A program made the translations under genes and the position numbers. Of a DNA stretch of 64,000 bases, positions 8,709-16,330 are shown piece after piece. Source of the stretch: Glutamicibacter soli. GTDB lineage: Bacteria; Actinomycetota; Actinomycetes; Actinomycetales; Micrococcaceae. Within the stretch, counting starts at the first letter, position 1, and each line of letters begins with the position of its first letter. The notes beneath the pieces are model-generated. The model ran no database searches, was not told the DNA's origin, and worked only from the letters and a program-made list of their open reading frames with translations. Where the stretch lies: assembly GCF_003309065.1 (NCBI RefSeq), contig NZ_POAF01000006.1, positions 124,001-188,000 on the forward strand, read 5' to 3'.

Positions 8709-10142
8709 CTAGCCCATGGCGATCGCGCCGAACAGCACGCCGGAGGCGAGCATGACCAGGCTGACCACCAGTGCACGCCACAACACCTTCTTGTGGTGGT
8801 CGCCCAGGTCCACGCGGGCCAGGGAGACCAGCAGGAGGATTGCCGGGACGAGCGGGGACTGCATGTGCACCGGCTGGCCGGTGATGGAGGCGCGGGCCAT
8901 GTCCACCGCTGGAACTCCGAAGTGCGCTCCGGCCTCGGTGAGCACCGGCAGGATGCCGAAGTAGAAGGCGTCGTTGCTCATGAAGAAGGTTGCCGGGATG
9001 GAGATCAGGCCGGTGATCACCGCCATGTACTGGCCCAGCGAATCAGGGATGATCGTCACCAGCCACTGGCTCATCGCGTCGACCATGCCGGTGCCGGACA
9101 GCACGCCGGTGAGCACCGCGGCCCCGAGCACCATGGAGACTACCGCGATAATCTCGCTGGAGTGCGAGGCGATCATCTTGACCTGGTCGGAGACCTTCGG
9201 GAAGTTGACCACCAGTGCGATGGCGGTGCCGATCATGAACAGGTAGGACAGCGGCAGCACGTCCACGACCAGCAGCACCATGATGGCAACGGTCAGCGCG
9301 AGGTTGAAGAAGAACAGCTTCGGGCGCAGGGTTTCGCGGTTCGGATCCAGCACGGTGCCGTCCATGGTCGCGGTTTCGGTGCCGTCGCCCTTGGTGGCTA
9401 CGGCTTCCAGCACGGCGATCGGGGAACCGGACACGCCGCCCCGGGTCTTGCCGCCCTTGCCGGAACCGCCCTGGCCGCCGGCGAGGTTGCCGCCGCCGAA
9501 CGAGGTGCCCCACAGCTCGGGATGCTCGCGCTGCATGCGGCGGCGCTCGGCGATACCCATCTGCCAGGCGAAGATGCCGATGACCACCAGGGCGATGCCC
9601 AGCGACGGGAGCATCGGGACGAACACGTCGGAGGCCTCGACCCCCAGCGCCGCGGCGGCGCGGGCGGTCGGACCGCCCCACGGGACGATGTTCAGCGTGC
9701 CGTTGGTCAGGCCAGCCACGCAGGTCAGCACAACAGGGCTCAGGCCCAGGCGCTGGTAGATCGGCAACAGGGCCGCGGTCACCACGATGAAGGTGGTGGA
9801 GCCGTCGCCGTCCAGCGAGATCACCGCGGTCAGCAGGGCGGTGCCCACGACGACCTTGGCCGGGTCGTTGCCGACCAGCTTCTGGATGCCGGCGACCAGC
9901 CGGTCGAAGAGCCCGACGTCGATCATCAGGCCGAAGTACATGATGGCGAACATCAGCAGCGCCGCGGTGCCGGACATCGACTTGATGGCGTCCATGATCA
10001 TGTCGCCCAGGCCGAAGCCGGCGCCGGCGAACAGGCCGAACGCGGTCGGGACGATGATCAGCGCCAGCAGCGGGGTCATGCGTTTGGTCATGATCAGGAC
10101 CATGAAGGTGATGACCATGAGGAATCCGAGTGCAACGAGCAT
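8709..10142 (-). CDS. CitMHS-family citrate/divalent-metal:H+ symporter
   Basis: A 477-residue membrane protein with about 11-12 hydrophobic segments. It begins MLVALGFLMVITFMVLIMTK and has the CitMHS signatures LDGDGSTTFIVVTAALLPIY and NIVPWGGPTARAAAALGV. A hydrophilic Gly/Lys-rich loop lies in mid-protein. CitMHS carriers import citrate complexed with Mg2+ or Ca2+, with protons. The frame extends upstream to 10211, but AAGGAGG lies just before the ATG at 10142, which decides the start. The gene is divergent from the CitA/CitB-like two-component genes, which very likely induce it. Confidence 0.92.
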   Translation of the reverse strand: MLVALGFLMVITFMVLIMTKRMTPLLALIIVPTAFGLFAGAGFGLGDMIMDAIKSMSGTAALLMFAIMYFGLMIDVGLFDRLVAGIQKLVGNDPAKVVVGTALLTAVISLDGDGSTTFIVVTAALLPIYQRLGLSPVVLTCVAGLTNGTLNIVPWGGPTARAAAALGVEASDVFVPMLPSLGIALVVIGIFAWQMGIAERRRMQREHPELWGTSFGGGNLAGGQGGSGKGGKTRGGVSGSPIAVLEAVATKGDGTETATMDGTVLDPNRETLRPKLFFFNLALTVAIMVLLVVDVLPLSYLFMIGTAIALVVNFPKVSDQVKMIASHSSEIIAVVSMVLGAAVLTGVLSGTGMVDAMSQWLVTIIPDSLGQYMAVITGLISIPATFFMSNDAFYFGILPVLTEAGAHFGVPAVDMARASITGQPVHMQSPLVPAILLLVSLARVDLGDHHKKVLWRALVVSLVMLASGVLFGAIAMG

Positions 10143-10329
10143 TGCCCCGACCTCCTTGGATCGTGGTGCCACATCGGCGTGGCATCCGGTGGAATGAGGA
10201 ATCCCTTCCACGCTACGTGTCGGCGCTCACGTTGCGGGGCTTGTGCTGATTACCGCCCCCTTTTGGTCATTGGAATCTTTTTGCTCATAAAACTCACTCG
10301 GGCGCACTCCGGTGGATATGCTTGGTGCC

Positions 10330-12024
10330 ATGCATTCCTCCCGACCCGGAACCCGGCACTTCGCCTCGCGCATCATGCGCCTGCAGTTCATCGTGGTCGG
10401 CTTCCTGATCGTGCTGGTCACGGCGGGAACGCTCTACGCCAGCTACAACCAGGTGTTCAACCGGGCCGAGGACCGCTCGCTGACCATCGCGCGTTCGGTG
10501 GCAGTCATGCCCTCGGTGGTCCAAGAGGTCGAGCGCTACGCGGCCCAGGACCGGCTCGATGTCCAGGCGCTGAGGACCGGCCCGCTGCAGGAGACGGCCC
10601 AGGCGATCGTGAACCGCGGAGATGCATACTTCGTCGTGATCACCGAGGACCGCGGCCTGCGCCTGAGCCATCCGAACCCCGCAGAACTGGGGCTGAAGGT
10701 CTCCACCGAGCCGGTGGCCCTGGCTGGTATCGAGGACGTTTCGCGCGAGCACGGCACCCTGGGCGAGTCGGTGCGCGCCAAGGTCCCGATATATTCCTCT
10801 TCCGGCATGGTCATAGGCGAGGTATCGGTTGGCGTGACCACCGATTCGCTGACCGGGGCGCTGGCGCAGTCCTTCAGCTGGATCGCGCTGTTCGCCCTGC
10901 TGGCCGCCGCGCTGGCGGTGCTCGCCGGACGCTACACGGTGCGCAAGCTCAAGCGGCAGACCCTGGGCCTGGAACCCTCGGAGATCGCGCAGCTGGTCCG
11001 CGACCAGCAGGCGGTGCTCTACGGCGTGACCGAAGGCGTCATGGGCATCGGCGTGGACAACCGGATCACGGTGCGCAACAAGGCGGCCCGACAGCTGCTG
11101 GGCCTGCCGCACCGCACGGAGCTGCAGGACGTCGTGGGGCGCCACTACGCGTCGGCCGGGCTTGATGCGGCCCTGGTGCGCGCCATCCGCGAGCACGACA
11201 AGGCGCCGCTGCGGTTGAACGCGAACGGGAATTCGCTGATCGCCCGCGTCACGGACGTGAACCGCGACGGCGTGGATCTCGGGCAGGTGGTGCTGTTCCA
11301 CGACGTGACCACCGTCGAGGCGCTGGGCACCAAGCTTGACGCGGTGCAGGACATGGCCGATGCGCTGCGCGCCCAGCGCCACGAATTCGCCAACCGCATG
11401 CATGCGGTGCTGGGGCTGATCAACCTGGGCAAGATCGAGCAGGCCGAGCAGTACCTGCAGGAAGTCATGGAAACCGGGCCGAAGATCGCCCAGGTCCCCG
11501 GGCTCGAGGCAGTGCAGGACGCCTACCTGTCGGCATTCATCTCCGCCAAGGCGGTGCGCGCCCACGAGCAGGGCATCGAGCTGCGCGTCTCGCCGCAGTC
11601 GATGCTCTTCGGGCAGATCGCCTCCGCCCATGACGCGCAGGACGCCACCGCGGTGCTCGGCAACCTGCTGGACAACGCCTTCACCGCCGCGCTGCGCGGC
11701 GCCGGGGAACCCTGGGTGGAGGTGGACCTGCTCTCCGAGGGAACCACCTTGCACCTGGCCGTGGCGGACTCCGGGCCGGGCATCACCACCGGCCTGGACA
11801 TCTTCTCGCCCGAGGTCTCTACCGGCTCCGCCCTGGGCGGCGAGCACGGCGCCGGGGTGGGGCTGCCGCTGATCCGCCGGCTGGCCCAGTCGCGCAGCGG
11901 GGACGTCTGGGTGGCAGACCCCGGGGGCGCAGACGGCGGGGCGGTGCTGGCTGCCCGGCTGCCCGCGGCGCTCGCCGAACCCCGAACCCCCACCGAAACC
12001 CCAACGGAAGGACAGCGCCCATGA
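10330..12024 (+). CDS. CitA/DcuS-family sensor histidine kinase
   Basis: A sensor kinase of about 564 residues. One transmembrane helix near residues 15-38 and a second near residues 180-205 flank a periplasmic PASC domain with the ligand-type segment ITEDRGLRLSHPNPAELG. A cytoplasmic PAS domain follows, then the H-box RHEFANRMHAVLGLINLG (phospho-accepting His) and the ATPase N-box LGNLLDNAFTAAL with DSGPGI. Such kinases sense citrate or C4-dicarboxylates. The start is uncertain: GTG 10312, ATG 10318 and ATG 10330 are all in frame. A TATGCT box 7 nt before 10330 allows a leaderless mRNA. The stop overlaps the regulator gene (ATGA). Confidence 0.92.
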   Translation: MHSSRPGTRHFASRIMRLQFIVVGFLIVLVTAGTLYASYNQVFNRAEDRSLTIARSVAVMPSVVQEVERYAAQDRLDVQALRTGPLQETAQAIVNRGDAYFVVITEDRGLRLSHPNPAELGLKVSTEPVALAGIEDVSREHGTLGESVRAKVPIYSSSGMVIGEVSVGVTTDSLTGALAQSFSWIALFALLAAALAVLAGRYTVRKLKRQTLGLEPSEIAQLVRDQQAVLYGVTEGVMGIGVDNRITVRNKAARQLLGLPHRTELQDVVGRHYASAGLDAALVRAIREHDKAPLRLNANGNSLIARVTDVNRDGVDLGQVVLFHDVTTVEALGTKLDAVQDMADALRAQRHEFANRMHAVLGLINLGKIEQAEQYLQEVMETGPKIAQVPGLEAVQDAYLSAFISAKAVRAHEQGIELRVSPQSMLFGQIASAHDAQDATAVLGNLLDNAFTAALRGAGEPWVEVDLLSEGTTLHLAVADSGPGITTGLDIFSPEVSTGSALGGEHGAGVGLPLIRRLAQSRSGDVWVADPGGADGGAVLAARLPAALAEPRTPTETPTEGQRP

Positions 12025-12695
12025 GCGGCAAAACCACGGGAAACTACCGAGTGCTGATCGTCGACGACGACTTCCGCGTCGGCGCGCTGCACGCGGAGAT
12101 GGTCAACGCGCTGCCCGGCTTCCAGGCGCTGGAACCGGTGCAGGATCCGCGGGTGGTGCCCAAGGTCGTCGCCGCGCAGAAGCCGGACCTGGTCCTGCTG
12201 GACCTGTACCTGCCGCATGTCAGCGGGCTGGAACTGCTGCCAGCCCTGGGCGTGGACGCGATCATGATCTCTGCGGCGACCGAGCCGGAGAACATCTCCC
12301 AGGCGATCTCGCGCGGGGCGCTGTCCTTCATCATCAAGCCCTTCGGCGCCAAGACGCTGTCCTCCAAGCTCAAGGGCTGGGCCCGCTACCGCCGGCAGCT
12401 GGAGGGCGCCGGGCAGCTGGACCAGCAGGGCATCGACCGGCTCTACAAGACGCTGCAGGGGGTGGACGACGCGGCCGCCGCAGGCGCGAGCGCCGCGCCC
12501 ACCGAGCAGGCGGTGCTGGCCTGCGTGAAGCAGTCGGCGCAGCCGATGAGCGTCGCCGAAGTGGCCGAGGCGGTGGGCGTCGCGCGGGCCACCGCGCAGC
12601 GCTACCTCGCAGCGCTGGTGGCCAACGAGGCGCTGGAGCTGCAGCTGGGCTACGGGACGCGCGGCCGCCCCGAGCACCGCTATATCTCGCGTTAG
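12021..12695 (+). CDS. CitB/DpiA-family response regulator
   Basis: A 224-residue response regulator. The receiver has the acidic pair in VLIVDDDFRVG, the phospho-acceptor Asp in PDLVLLDLYLP and the Lys of FIIKPFGAK. The C-terminal part (about residues 165-220) is a helix-turn-helix domain, PMSVAEVAEAVGVARATAQR, as in CitB/DcuR/MalR. It overlaps the kinase gene by 4 nt, so the two are translationally coupled. By position it should activate the divergent CitMHS carrier. The 3' end overlaps the convergent kinase-like gene by 4 nt. Confidence 0.94.
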   Translation: MSGKTTGNYRVLIVDDDFRVGALHAEMVNALPGFQALEPVQDPRVVPKVVAAQKPDLVLLDLYLPHVSGLELLPALGVDAIMISAATEPENISQAISRGALSFIIKPFGAKTLSSKLKGWARYRRQLEGAGQLDQQGIDRLYKTLQGVDDAAAAGASAAPTEQAVLACVKQSAQPMSVAEVAEAVGVARATAQRYLAALVANEALELQLGYGTRGRPEHRYISR

Positions 12696-13471
12696 GTGGC
12701 GTCCCAGAGACGGCGGTAGAAGTCGATCTTCCGTTCATCGGGCTCGATGCCGTAGCCGGCGTACACCTCGGCCTGGACCCCTGCCCCGAAGTTCCATTCG
12801 GTGCTCCATGCGGCCACCGCCAGATCGGCCCAGCGGTCGCCCACGCCCAGCTCGCCGAAGTCCACGTGCCCGGTGACCTCGTACCCGGGGCCGACCAAGG
12901 TGTTCGGCGCGCAGGCGTCCCCGTGGCAGACCACCAGGTCCTCCTCGGGCGCCTCGGTGAGGAAACGCTCGCGCAGCTCGTCTGTGAGCCAGCCCGCGCG
13001 GGTGGCTACGTCCCAGCGGAACGGGCAGCGCTCGACCGGCAGCGCCTCGTGCAGCCGGCGCAGCCCGCGGCCCAGTGCGCGGGCCGCCAGCTTCGGTTCG
13101 GCCTTGCCGACATCGGACACCAGGTTCTGGCCGGGCAGCGCGGCGGTGACCATGAGCTGGCCGTCGTCGAACTCCTCCAGCGACAGCACCCGCGGCACGG
13201 CCAGGTAGTCCGCGGCCCAGCGCAGGCGCTCGGCCTCGAGGCGCAGGTCGAGCTCATCGGCCGCGCTGCGGCCCGCCCCGTTGGCAGAGGCCGTGTACGG
13301 GGACCACTTCGCGAAACGCTGCGCCGGTCCTTCGCCGAGGCGGTAGGTCACCCCGCCCAGCGCGTTGAGCCAGACCCCGTGGACCGCCTCGCCCCTGGCA
13401 GCCTGGAGCACGCGGGGCGGCACGGGAAGATTCTCCGGCGGGGCGGCGGCGAGGAAAAGGGGTTTGCTCAT
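12692..13471 (-). CDS. APH(3')-like aminoglycoside phosphotransferase family protein
   Basis: A 259-residue kinase-fold protein. The catalytic loop VVCHGDACAPNTLVG carries the APH(3') HGDxCxPN signature (catalytic Asp, metal-binding Asn). The metal motif follows in GHVDFGELGVGDRWADLA. The closest pattern match is to APH(3') kanamycin/neomycin phosphotransferases, and the length is right. The upstream lobe (RFAKWSPYTASANGAG) holds the expected ATP-binding Lys. The start at 13471 (MSKPLFLAAAPP) is preferred over 13507. It is a lone chromosomal gene with no mobile element near, so it is either an intrinsic resistance gene or a housekeeping small-molecule kinase. Confidence 0.85.
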   Translation of the reverse strand: MSKPLFLAAAPPENLPVPPRVLQAARGEAVHGVWLNALGGVTYRLGEGPAQRFAKWSPYTASANGAGRSAADELDLRLEAERLRWAADYLAVPRVLSLEEFDDGQLMVTAALPGQNLVSDVGKAEPKLAARALGRGLRRLHEALPVERCPFRWDVATRAGWLTDELRERFLTEAPEEDLVVCHGDACAPNTLVGPGYEVTGHVDFGELGVGDRWADLAVAAWSTEWNFGAGVQAEVYAGYGIEPDERKIDFYRRLWDAT

Positions 13472-13530
13472 GCACCCAGCATGACAGCGCCGCGTCCGGC
13501 CCCGCAAAGCCCGCCGGCGCGTTAACGCCG

Positions 13531-13564
13531 CAGGCGGCCGGGCACCGAAGTGCCTGGCCGCCTG
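13531..13564 (-). terminator. Intrinsic-type hairpin downstream of lysC
   Basis: A 15-bp stem with one G-T wobble, CAGGCGGCCGGGCAC (13531-13545) and GTGCCTGGCCGCCTG (13550-13564), closed by a CGAA tetraloop. It lies 22 bp past the lysC stop. No clear T-tract follows on the minus strand. Confidence 0.65.
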
Positions 13565-13585
13565 AGGATCCAGCGGATGGTGAGC

Positions 13586-14872
13586 CTAGCGGCCGGTGCC
13601 ACCGTATACGGTAGCTTCCACCTCGGTGTCCAGGTTGAACGCGGTGTGGATGGCGCGCACCGCGTCGTTGAGCTTGTCGGCGTCGGTCACCACGGAAATG
13701 CGGATCTCGGAGGTGGAGATCATGTCCACGTTCACTCCGGCCTGGTGCAGTGCCTCGAAGAAGGTGAAGGAGACGCCCGGGTTCGAGCGCATGCCGGCGC
13801 CGATCAGCGACAGCTTGCCGACCTCGTCGTTGTGCTCGATGTCCTCGAAGCCGATCTCGCTCTTGGCGGTGTTCAGCGCGTCCAGCACATGCTTGGTCTC
13901 GGTCATCGGCAGGGTGAAGGAGATGTCGGTCTTGCCCGAGCCGCGCGTCGAGATGTTCTGCACGATCATGTCGATGTTGGCCTGGGCCGCGGCGATCACG
14001 CCGAAGATCTGCGCCGCCTTGCCCGGGATGTCGGGGACACCGATGACGGTGACCTTCGCCTCGGAATGGTCGTGGGCAACACCGGAGATGATTGGCTGTT
14101 CCAAGGGTTCTCCCTCTTGAATCTTGATCTTGTCGTTGGGGTCCGGGAGCACCCAGGTGCCCTCGTTGGTGCTGAAGGAGGAGCGCACATGCAGCGGCAC
14201 TCCGAAGCGGCGGGCGTATTCCACGCAGCGCAGGTGCAGGATCTTGGAGCCGCTGGCCGCCATCTCCAGCATTTCTTCGCTGGTGATCTGCTCGATCTTG
14301 GTTGCGGAAGGAACCACTCGGGGGTCGGCGGTGTAGACGCCGTCCACATCGGTGTAGATCTCGCAGACGTCGGCGCCGAGCGCTGCGGCCAGCGCCACCG
14401 CGGTGGTGTCGGAGCCGCCGCGGCCCATCGTGGTGATGTTCTTCGATTCCTTGCTCATGCCCTGGAAACCGGCGACGATGGCGATGAATCCGCGGTCGAT
14501 GGCGCGGCGCACGCGCTGCGGCGAGACCTCCATGATGCGGGCCTTGCCGTGGGTCGAGTCGGTGATCAGGCCGGCCTGGGAACCGGTGAAGGAGGCCGCG
14601 CGTTCGCCGAACTGGTCGATCGCCATGGCCAGCAAGGACATGGAGATGCGTTCGCCGGCGGATAGGAGCATATCCATTTCGCGGGCGGGCGCCTCGTCGG
14701 TCAGCTGGCCGGCAAGGTCCAGCAGGTCGTCGGTGGTGTCGCCCATGGCGGAGACCACCACGACCACTTCGTGGCCCTGGTTCTTGGTGTCAATAATTCG
14801 GCGCGCGACGCGTTTGATGCCTTCGGCATCCGATACGGACGAACCGCCGAACTTTTGCACAATTAGGCCCAT
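13586..14872 (-). CDS. lysC: Aspartate kinase
   Basis: A 428-residue aspartokinase, the first enzyme of the Lys/Thr/Met/diaminopimelate pathway. The N-terminus MGLIVQKFGGSSVSDAEGI is the ATP-binding signature; TTMGRGGSDTTAVALAAALGA and EIYTDVDGVYTADPR follow. Two ACT domains form the C-terminal third (HSEAKVTVIGVPDIPGKA and IGAGMRSNPGVSFTFFEAL), the sites of Lys/Thr feedback in actinobacterial LysC. As in Corynebacterium and Bacillus, an in-frame beta subunit consisting of the ACT half is possible. The ATG at 14872 has GGAG 9 nt upstream. No asd follows, unlike the usual lysC-asd pair. Confidence 0.96.
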   Translation of the reverse strand: MGLIVQKFGGSSVSDAEGIKRVARRIIDTKNQGHEVVVVVSAMGDTTDDLLDLAGQLTDEAPAREMDMLLSAGERISMSLLAMAIDQFGERAASFTGSQAGLITDSTHGKARIMEVSPQRVRRAIDRGFIAIVAGFQGMSKESKNITTMGRGGSDTTAVALAAALGADVCEIYTDVDGVYTADPRVVPSATKIEQITSEEMLEMAASGSKILHLRCVEYARRFGVPLHVRSSFSTNEGTWVLPDPNDKIKIQEGEPLEQPIISGVAHDHSEAKVTVIGVPDIPGKAAQIFGVIAAAQANIDMIVQNISTRGSGKTDISFTLPMTETKHVLDALNTAKSEIGFEDIEHNDEVGKLSLIGAGMRSNPGVSFTFFEALHQAGVNVDMISTSEIRISVVTDADKLNDAVRAIHTAFNLDTEVEATVYGGTGR

Positions 14873-15080
14873 GGGCACTCACTCCACCTGTTGAAAGCTG
14901 TGGCTCGCGCGCTTGTCCGAAGCACCGCCGACACCGCGGGTGGCGGGCGCAGGAAAATGCCGCGCGAGACATCTACCAGATAAATATTGTGACAGCTTCG
15001 CTCGATCATGACCTACTTGTGACGTTAACGGTTGGTCATATTGCCTAGAGAGCGCCGGGGAATGTGCCTTAAATCGCTCC

Positions 15081-15632
15081 CTATCCCTTGGTGCGAGCCA
15101 AAATTTGTCGCCAAAAGGACTTCCACTCCGACACCATCTCGGGGTCCCCAGCCTTAGTAACGTTTACGGCAATGCTGACTTTTTCGCCCTTGAGCCCAAT
15201 GTCTACTTGGGTCTTGGTGCCGTCGCTGAAACTCGCCCGCCAGTAGCGCCAACGTTCGCTGGAGCTGAGCGCAGGGTCCTCGGCCAGCGTCTGCCCGTTG
15301 AATTCGGCCAAGCCGGAAACCGCCTGCAGCCAGCGTTCCAGTGCGCCGTCCAGCGTCGTCGGGAGCGTCGCGGTCGTCGATCCCTGGAAGCTTCCATCCT
15401 GGGCCTGGCCGGGAACTCGGCGGCCGATTTCCTGTTCGAAGGCCACCGCGACACTCTGGGCCCACCATTCAGGGTTCTTCAGGTCCTTCGGCATCAGCGT
15501 GGCGGCCAGCTGGGCAATCTGCTGATGGACCAGCTCGGTCGCCGAAGCCTCATGCAGGGCCTTCGACCATTGGCTCCACGGCCGTCCGGTGGCGCGGGCG
15601 ATTGCGTCGGTGTTGCTGCTTCGTGTTGCCAT
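15081..15632 (-). CDS. DUF4287-like protein with SRPBCC/AHSA1-like part
   Basis: A 183-residue soluble protein. Residues 8-75 (ATGRPWSQWSKALHEAS ... NPEWWAQSVAVAFEQEIG) match the DUF4287 pattern found in front of AHSA1/SRPBCC domains. The C-terminal half (GALERWLQAVSGLAEFNGQ ... WRYWRASFSDGTKTQVDIGLKG) looks like a short SRPBCC ligand-binding domain, ending with a Trp-rich helix. No function is known. It stands alone, upstream of lysC on the same strand with about 200 bp between them. Confidence 0.75.
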   Translation of the reverse strand: MATRSSNTDAIARATGRPWSQWSKALHEASATELVHQQIAQLAATLMPKDLKNPEWWAQSVAVAFEQEIGRRVPGQAQDGSFQGSTTATLPTTLDGALERWLQAVSGLAEFNGQTLAEDPALSSSERWRYWRASFSDGTKTQVDIGLKGEKVSIAVNVTKAGDPEMVSEWKSFWRQILARTKG

Positions 15633-15789
15633 GCTTGAAATCTAGCGTGAATGCGCCGCACCCTCCAGTTGGGGACGTGTTATTGCCTGCAATAGGCGCA
15701 CACGATGGAACGCGCCAGCGCCAGGCGTTCGTTCTCCGGGACCTTTCGGCGCAGCTTCGATTTTCTTGTCCGGATCCATAAACGAAAGG

Positions 15790-15825
15790 AGCCGCGGACT
15801 TCGATATGTGTCGAAGTCCGCGGCT
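15790..15825 (-). terminator. Intrinsic terminator of the exporter-MarR operon
   Basis: A perfect 15-bp stem, AGCCGCGGACTTCGA (15790-15804) with TCGAAGTCCGCGGCT (15811-15825), and a 6-nt loop. On the minus strand a CCTTTCGTTT tract follows. It lies 20 bp past the marR-like stop. Confidence 0.85.
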
Positions 15826-15845
15826 ATTCCGGCGGCGTCCGGAAT

Positions 15846-16322
15846 CTAGGCGCAGTCGAAGTCCAGGTTCAAGCGGCCGATCAGCGTGGTCAGCGCGCCG
15901 AGGTCGTCATCGCTCCATTGCTCCATGCGGGCCCTGAGGTCCAGCCGCCAGTTGTGCAGCCATTCGCGCCGCCGGGTCACCGCCAGCTCGGTGGGCAGCA
16001 GCTGCGAGACCCGGCGGTCGTCCGGATCCACTTCGCGGGTGACCAGTCCGAGTTCCTCGAGCTTGGTGACCATGCGAGAGAGAGCCGCCTTGTCGATCAG
16101 CAGGCGGTCGCAGATCTCGGACTGCGAGATGCCCTTGGAGCGAACGACCAGCCCGAGCACCGGCAGCGCCGCCGTCGTCAGCCGGTGCTCCATGCGTGCG
16201 GCGACTTCCCGCTTGGTGCGGGCGATGACCGCGATGAAGTCCAGCAACTGCTGCTCGGCGGCCTCGTAGAGTTCGGCGCGCTCAGCGCTGGTGCTGGCGA
16301 CGCGGCCGTTCACGGTATCCAT
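15846..16322 (-). CDS. MarR-family transcriptional regulator
   Basis: A 158-residue winged-helix regulator. The recognition region ISQSEICDRLLIDKAALSRMVTKLEELGLVTREVDPDDRR is a textbook MarR helix-turn-helix plus wing. It lies 8 bp behind the exporter gene, so the two form one operon. The two GTTGA-N6-TCAAC palindromes in the shared promoter (18078-18121) are the likely operators, meaning it represses its own operon until a toxic ligand binds. Length is normal for MarR. Confidence 0.93.
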   Translation of the reverse strand: MDTVNGRVASTSAERAELYEAAEQQLLDFIAVIARTKREVAARMEHRLTTAALPVLGLVVRSKGISQSEICDRLLIDKAALSRMVTKLEELGLVTREVDPDDRRVSQLLPTELAVTRRREWLHNWRLDLRARMEQWSDDDLGALTTLIGRLNLDFDCA

Positions 16323-16330
16323 GGGCCTTC

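Noticed and set aside
8655-11165. An 836-codon plus-strand open frame
   Set aside because: It crosses the CitMHS gene antisense and overlaps the sensor kinase in another frame; no family features.
10294-11847. A 517-codon minus-strand open frame
   Set aside because: Antisense to the CitA-like kinase, whose histidine box and ATPase motifs are clear on the plus strand.
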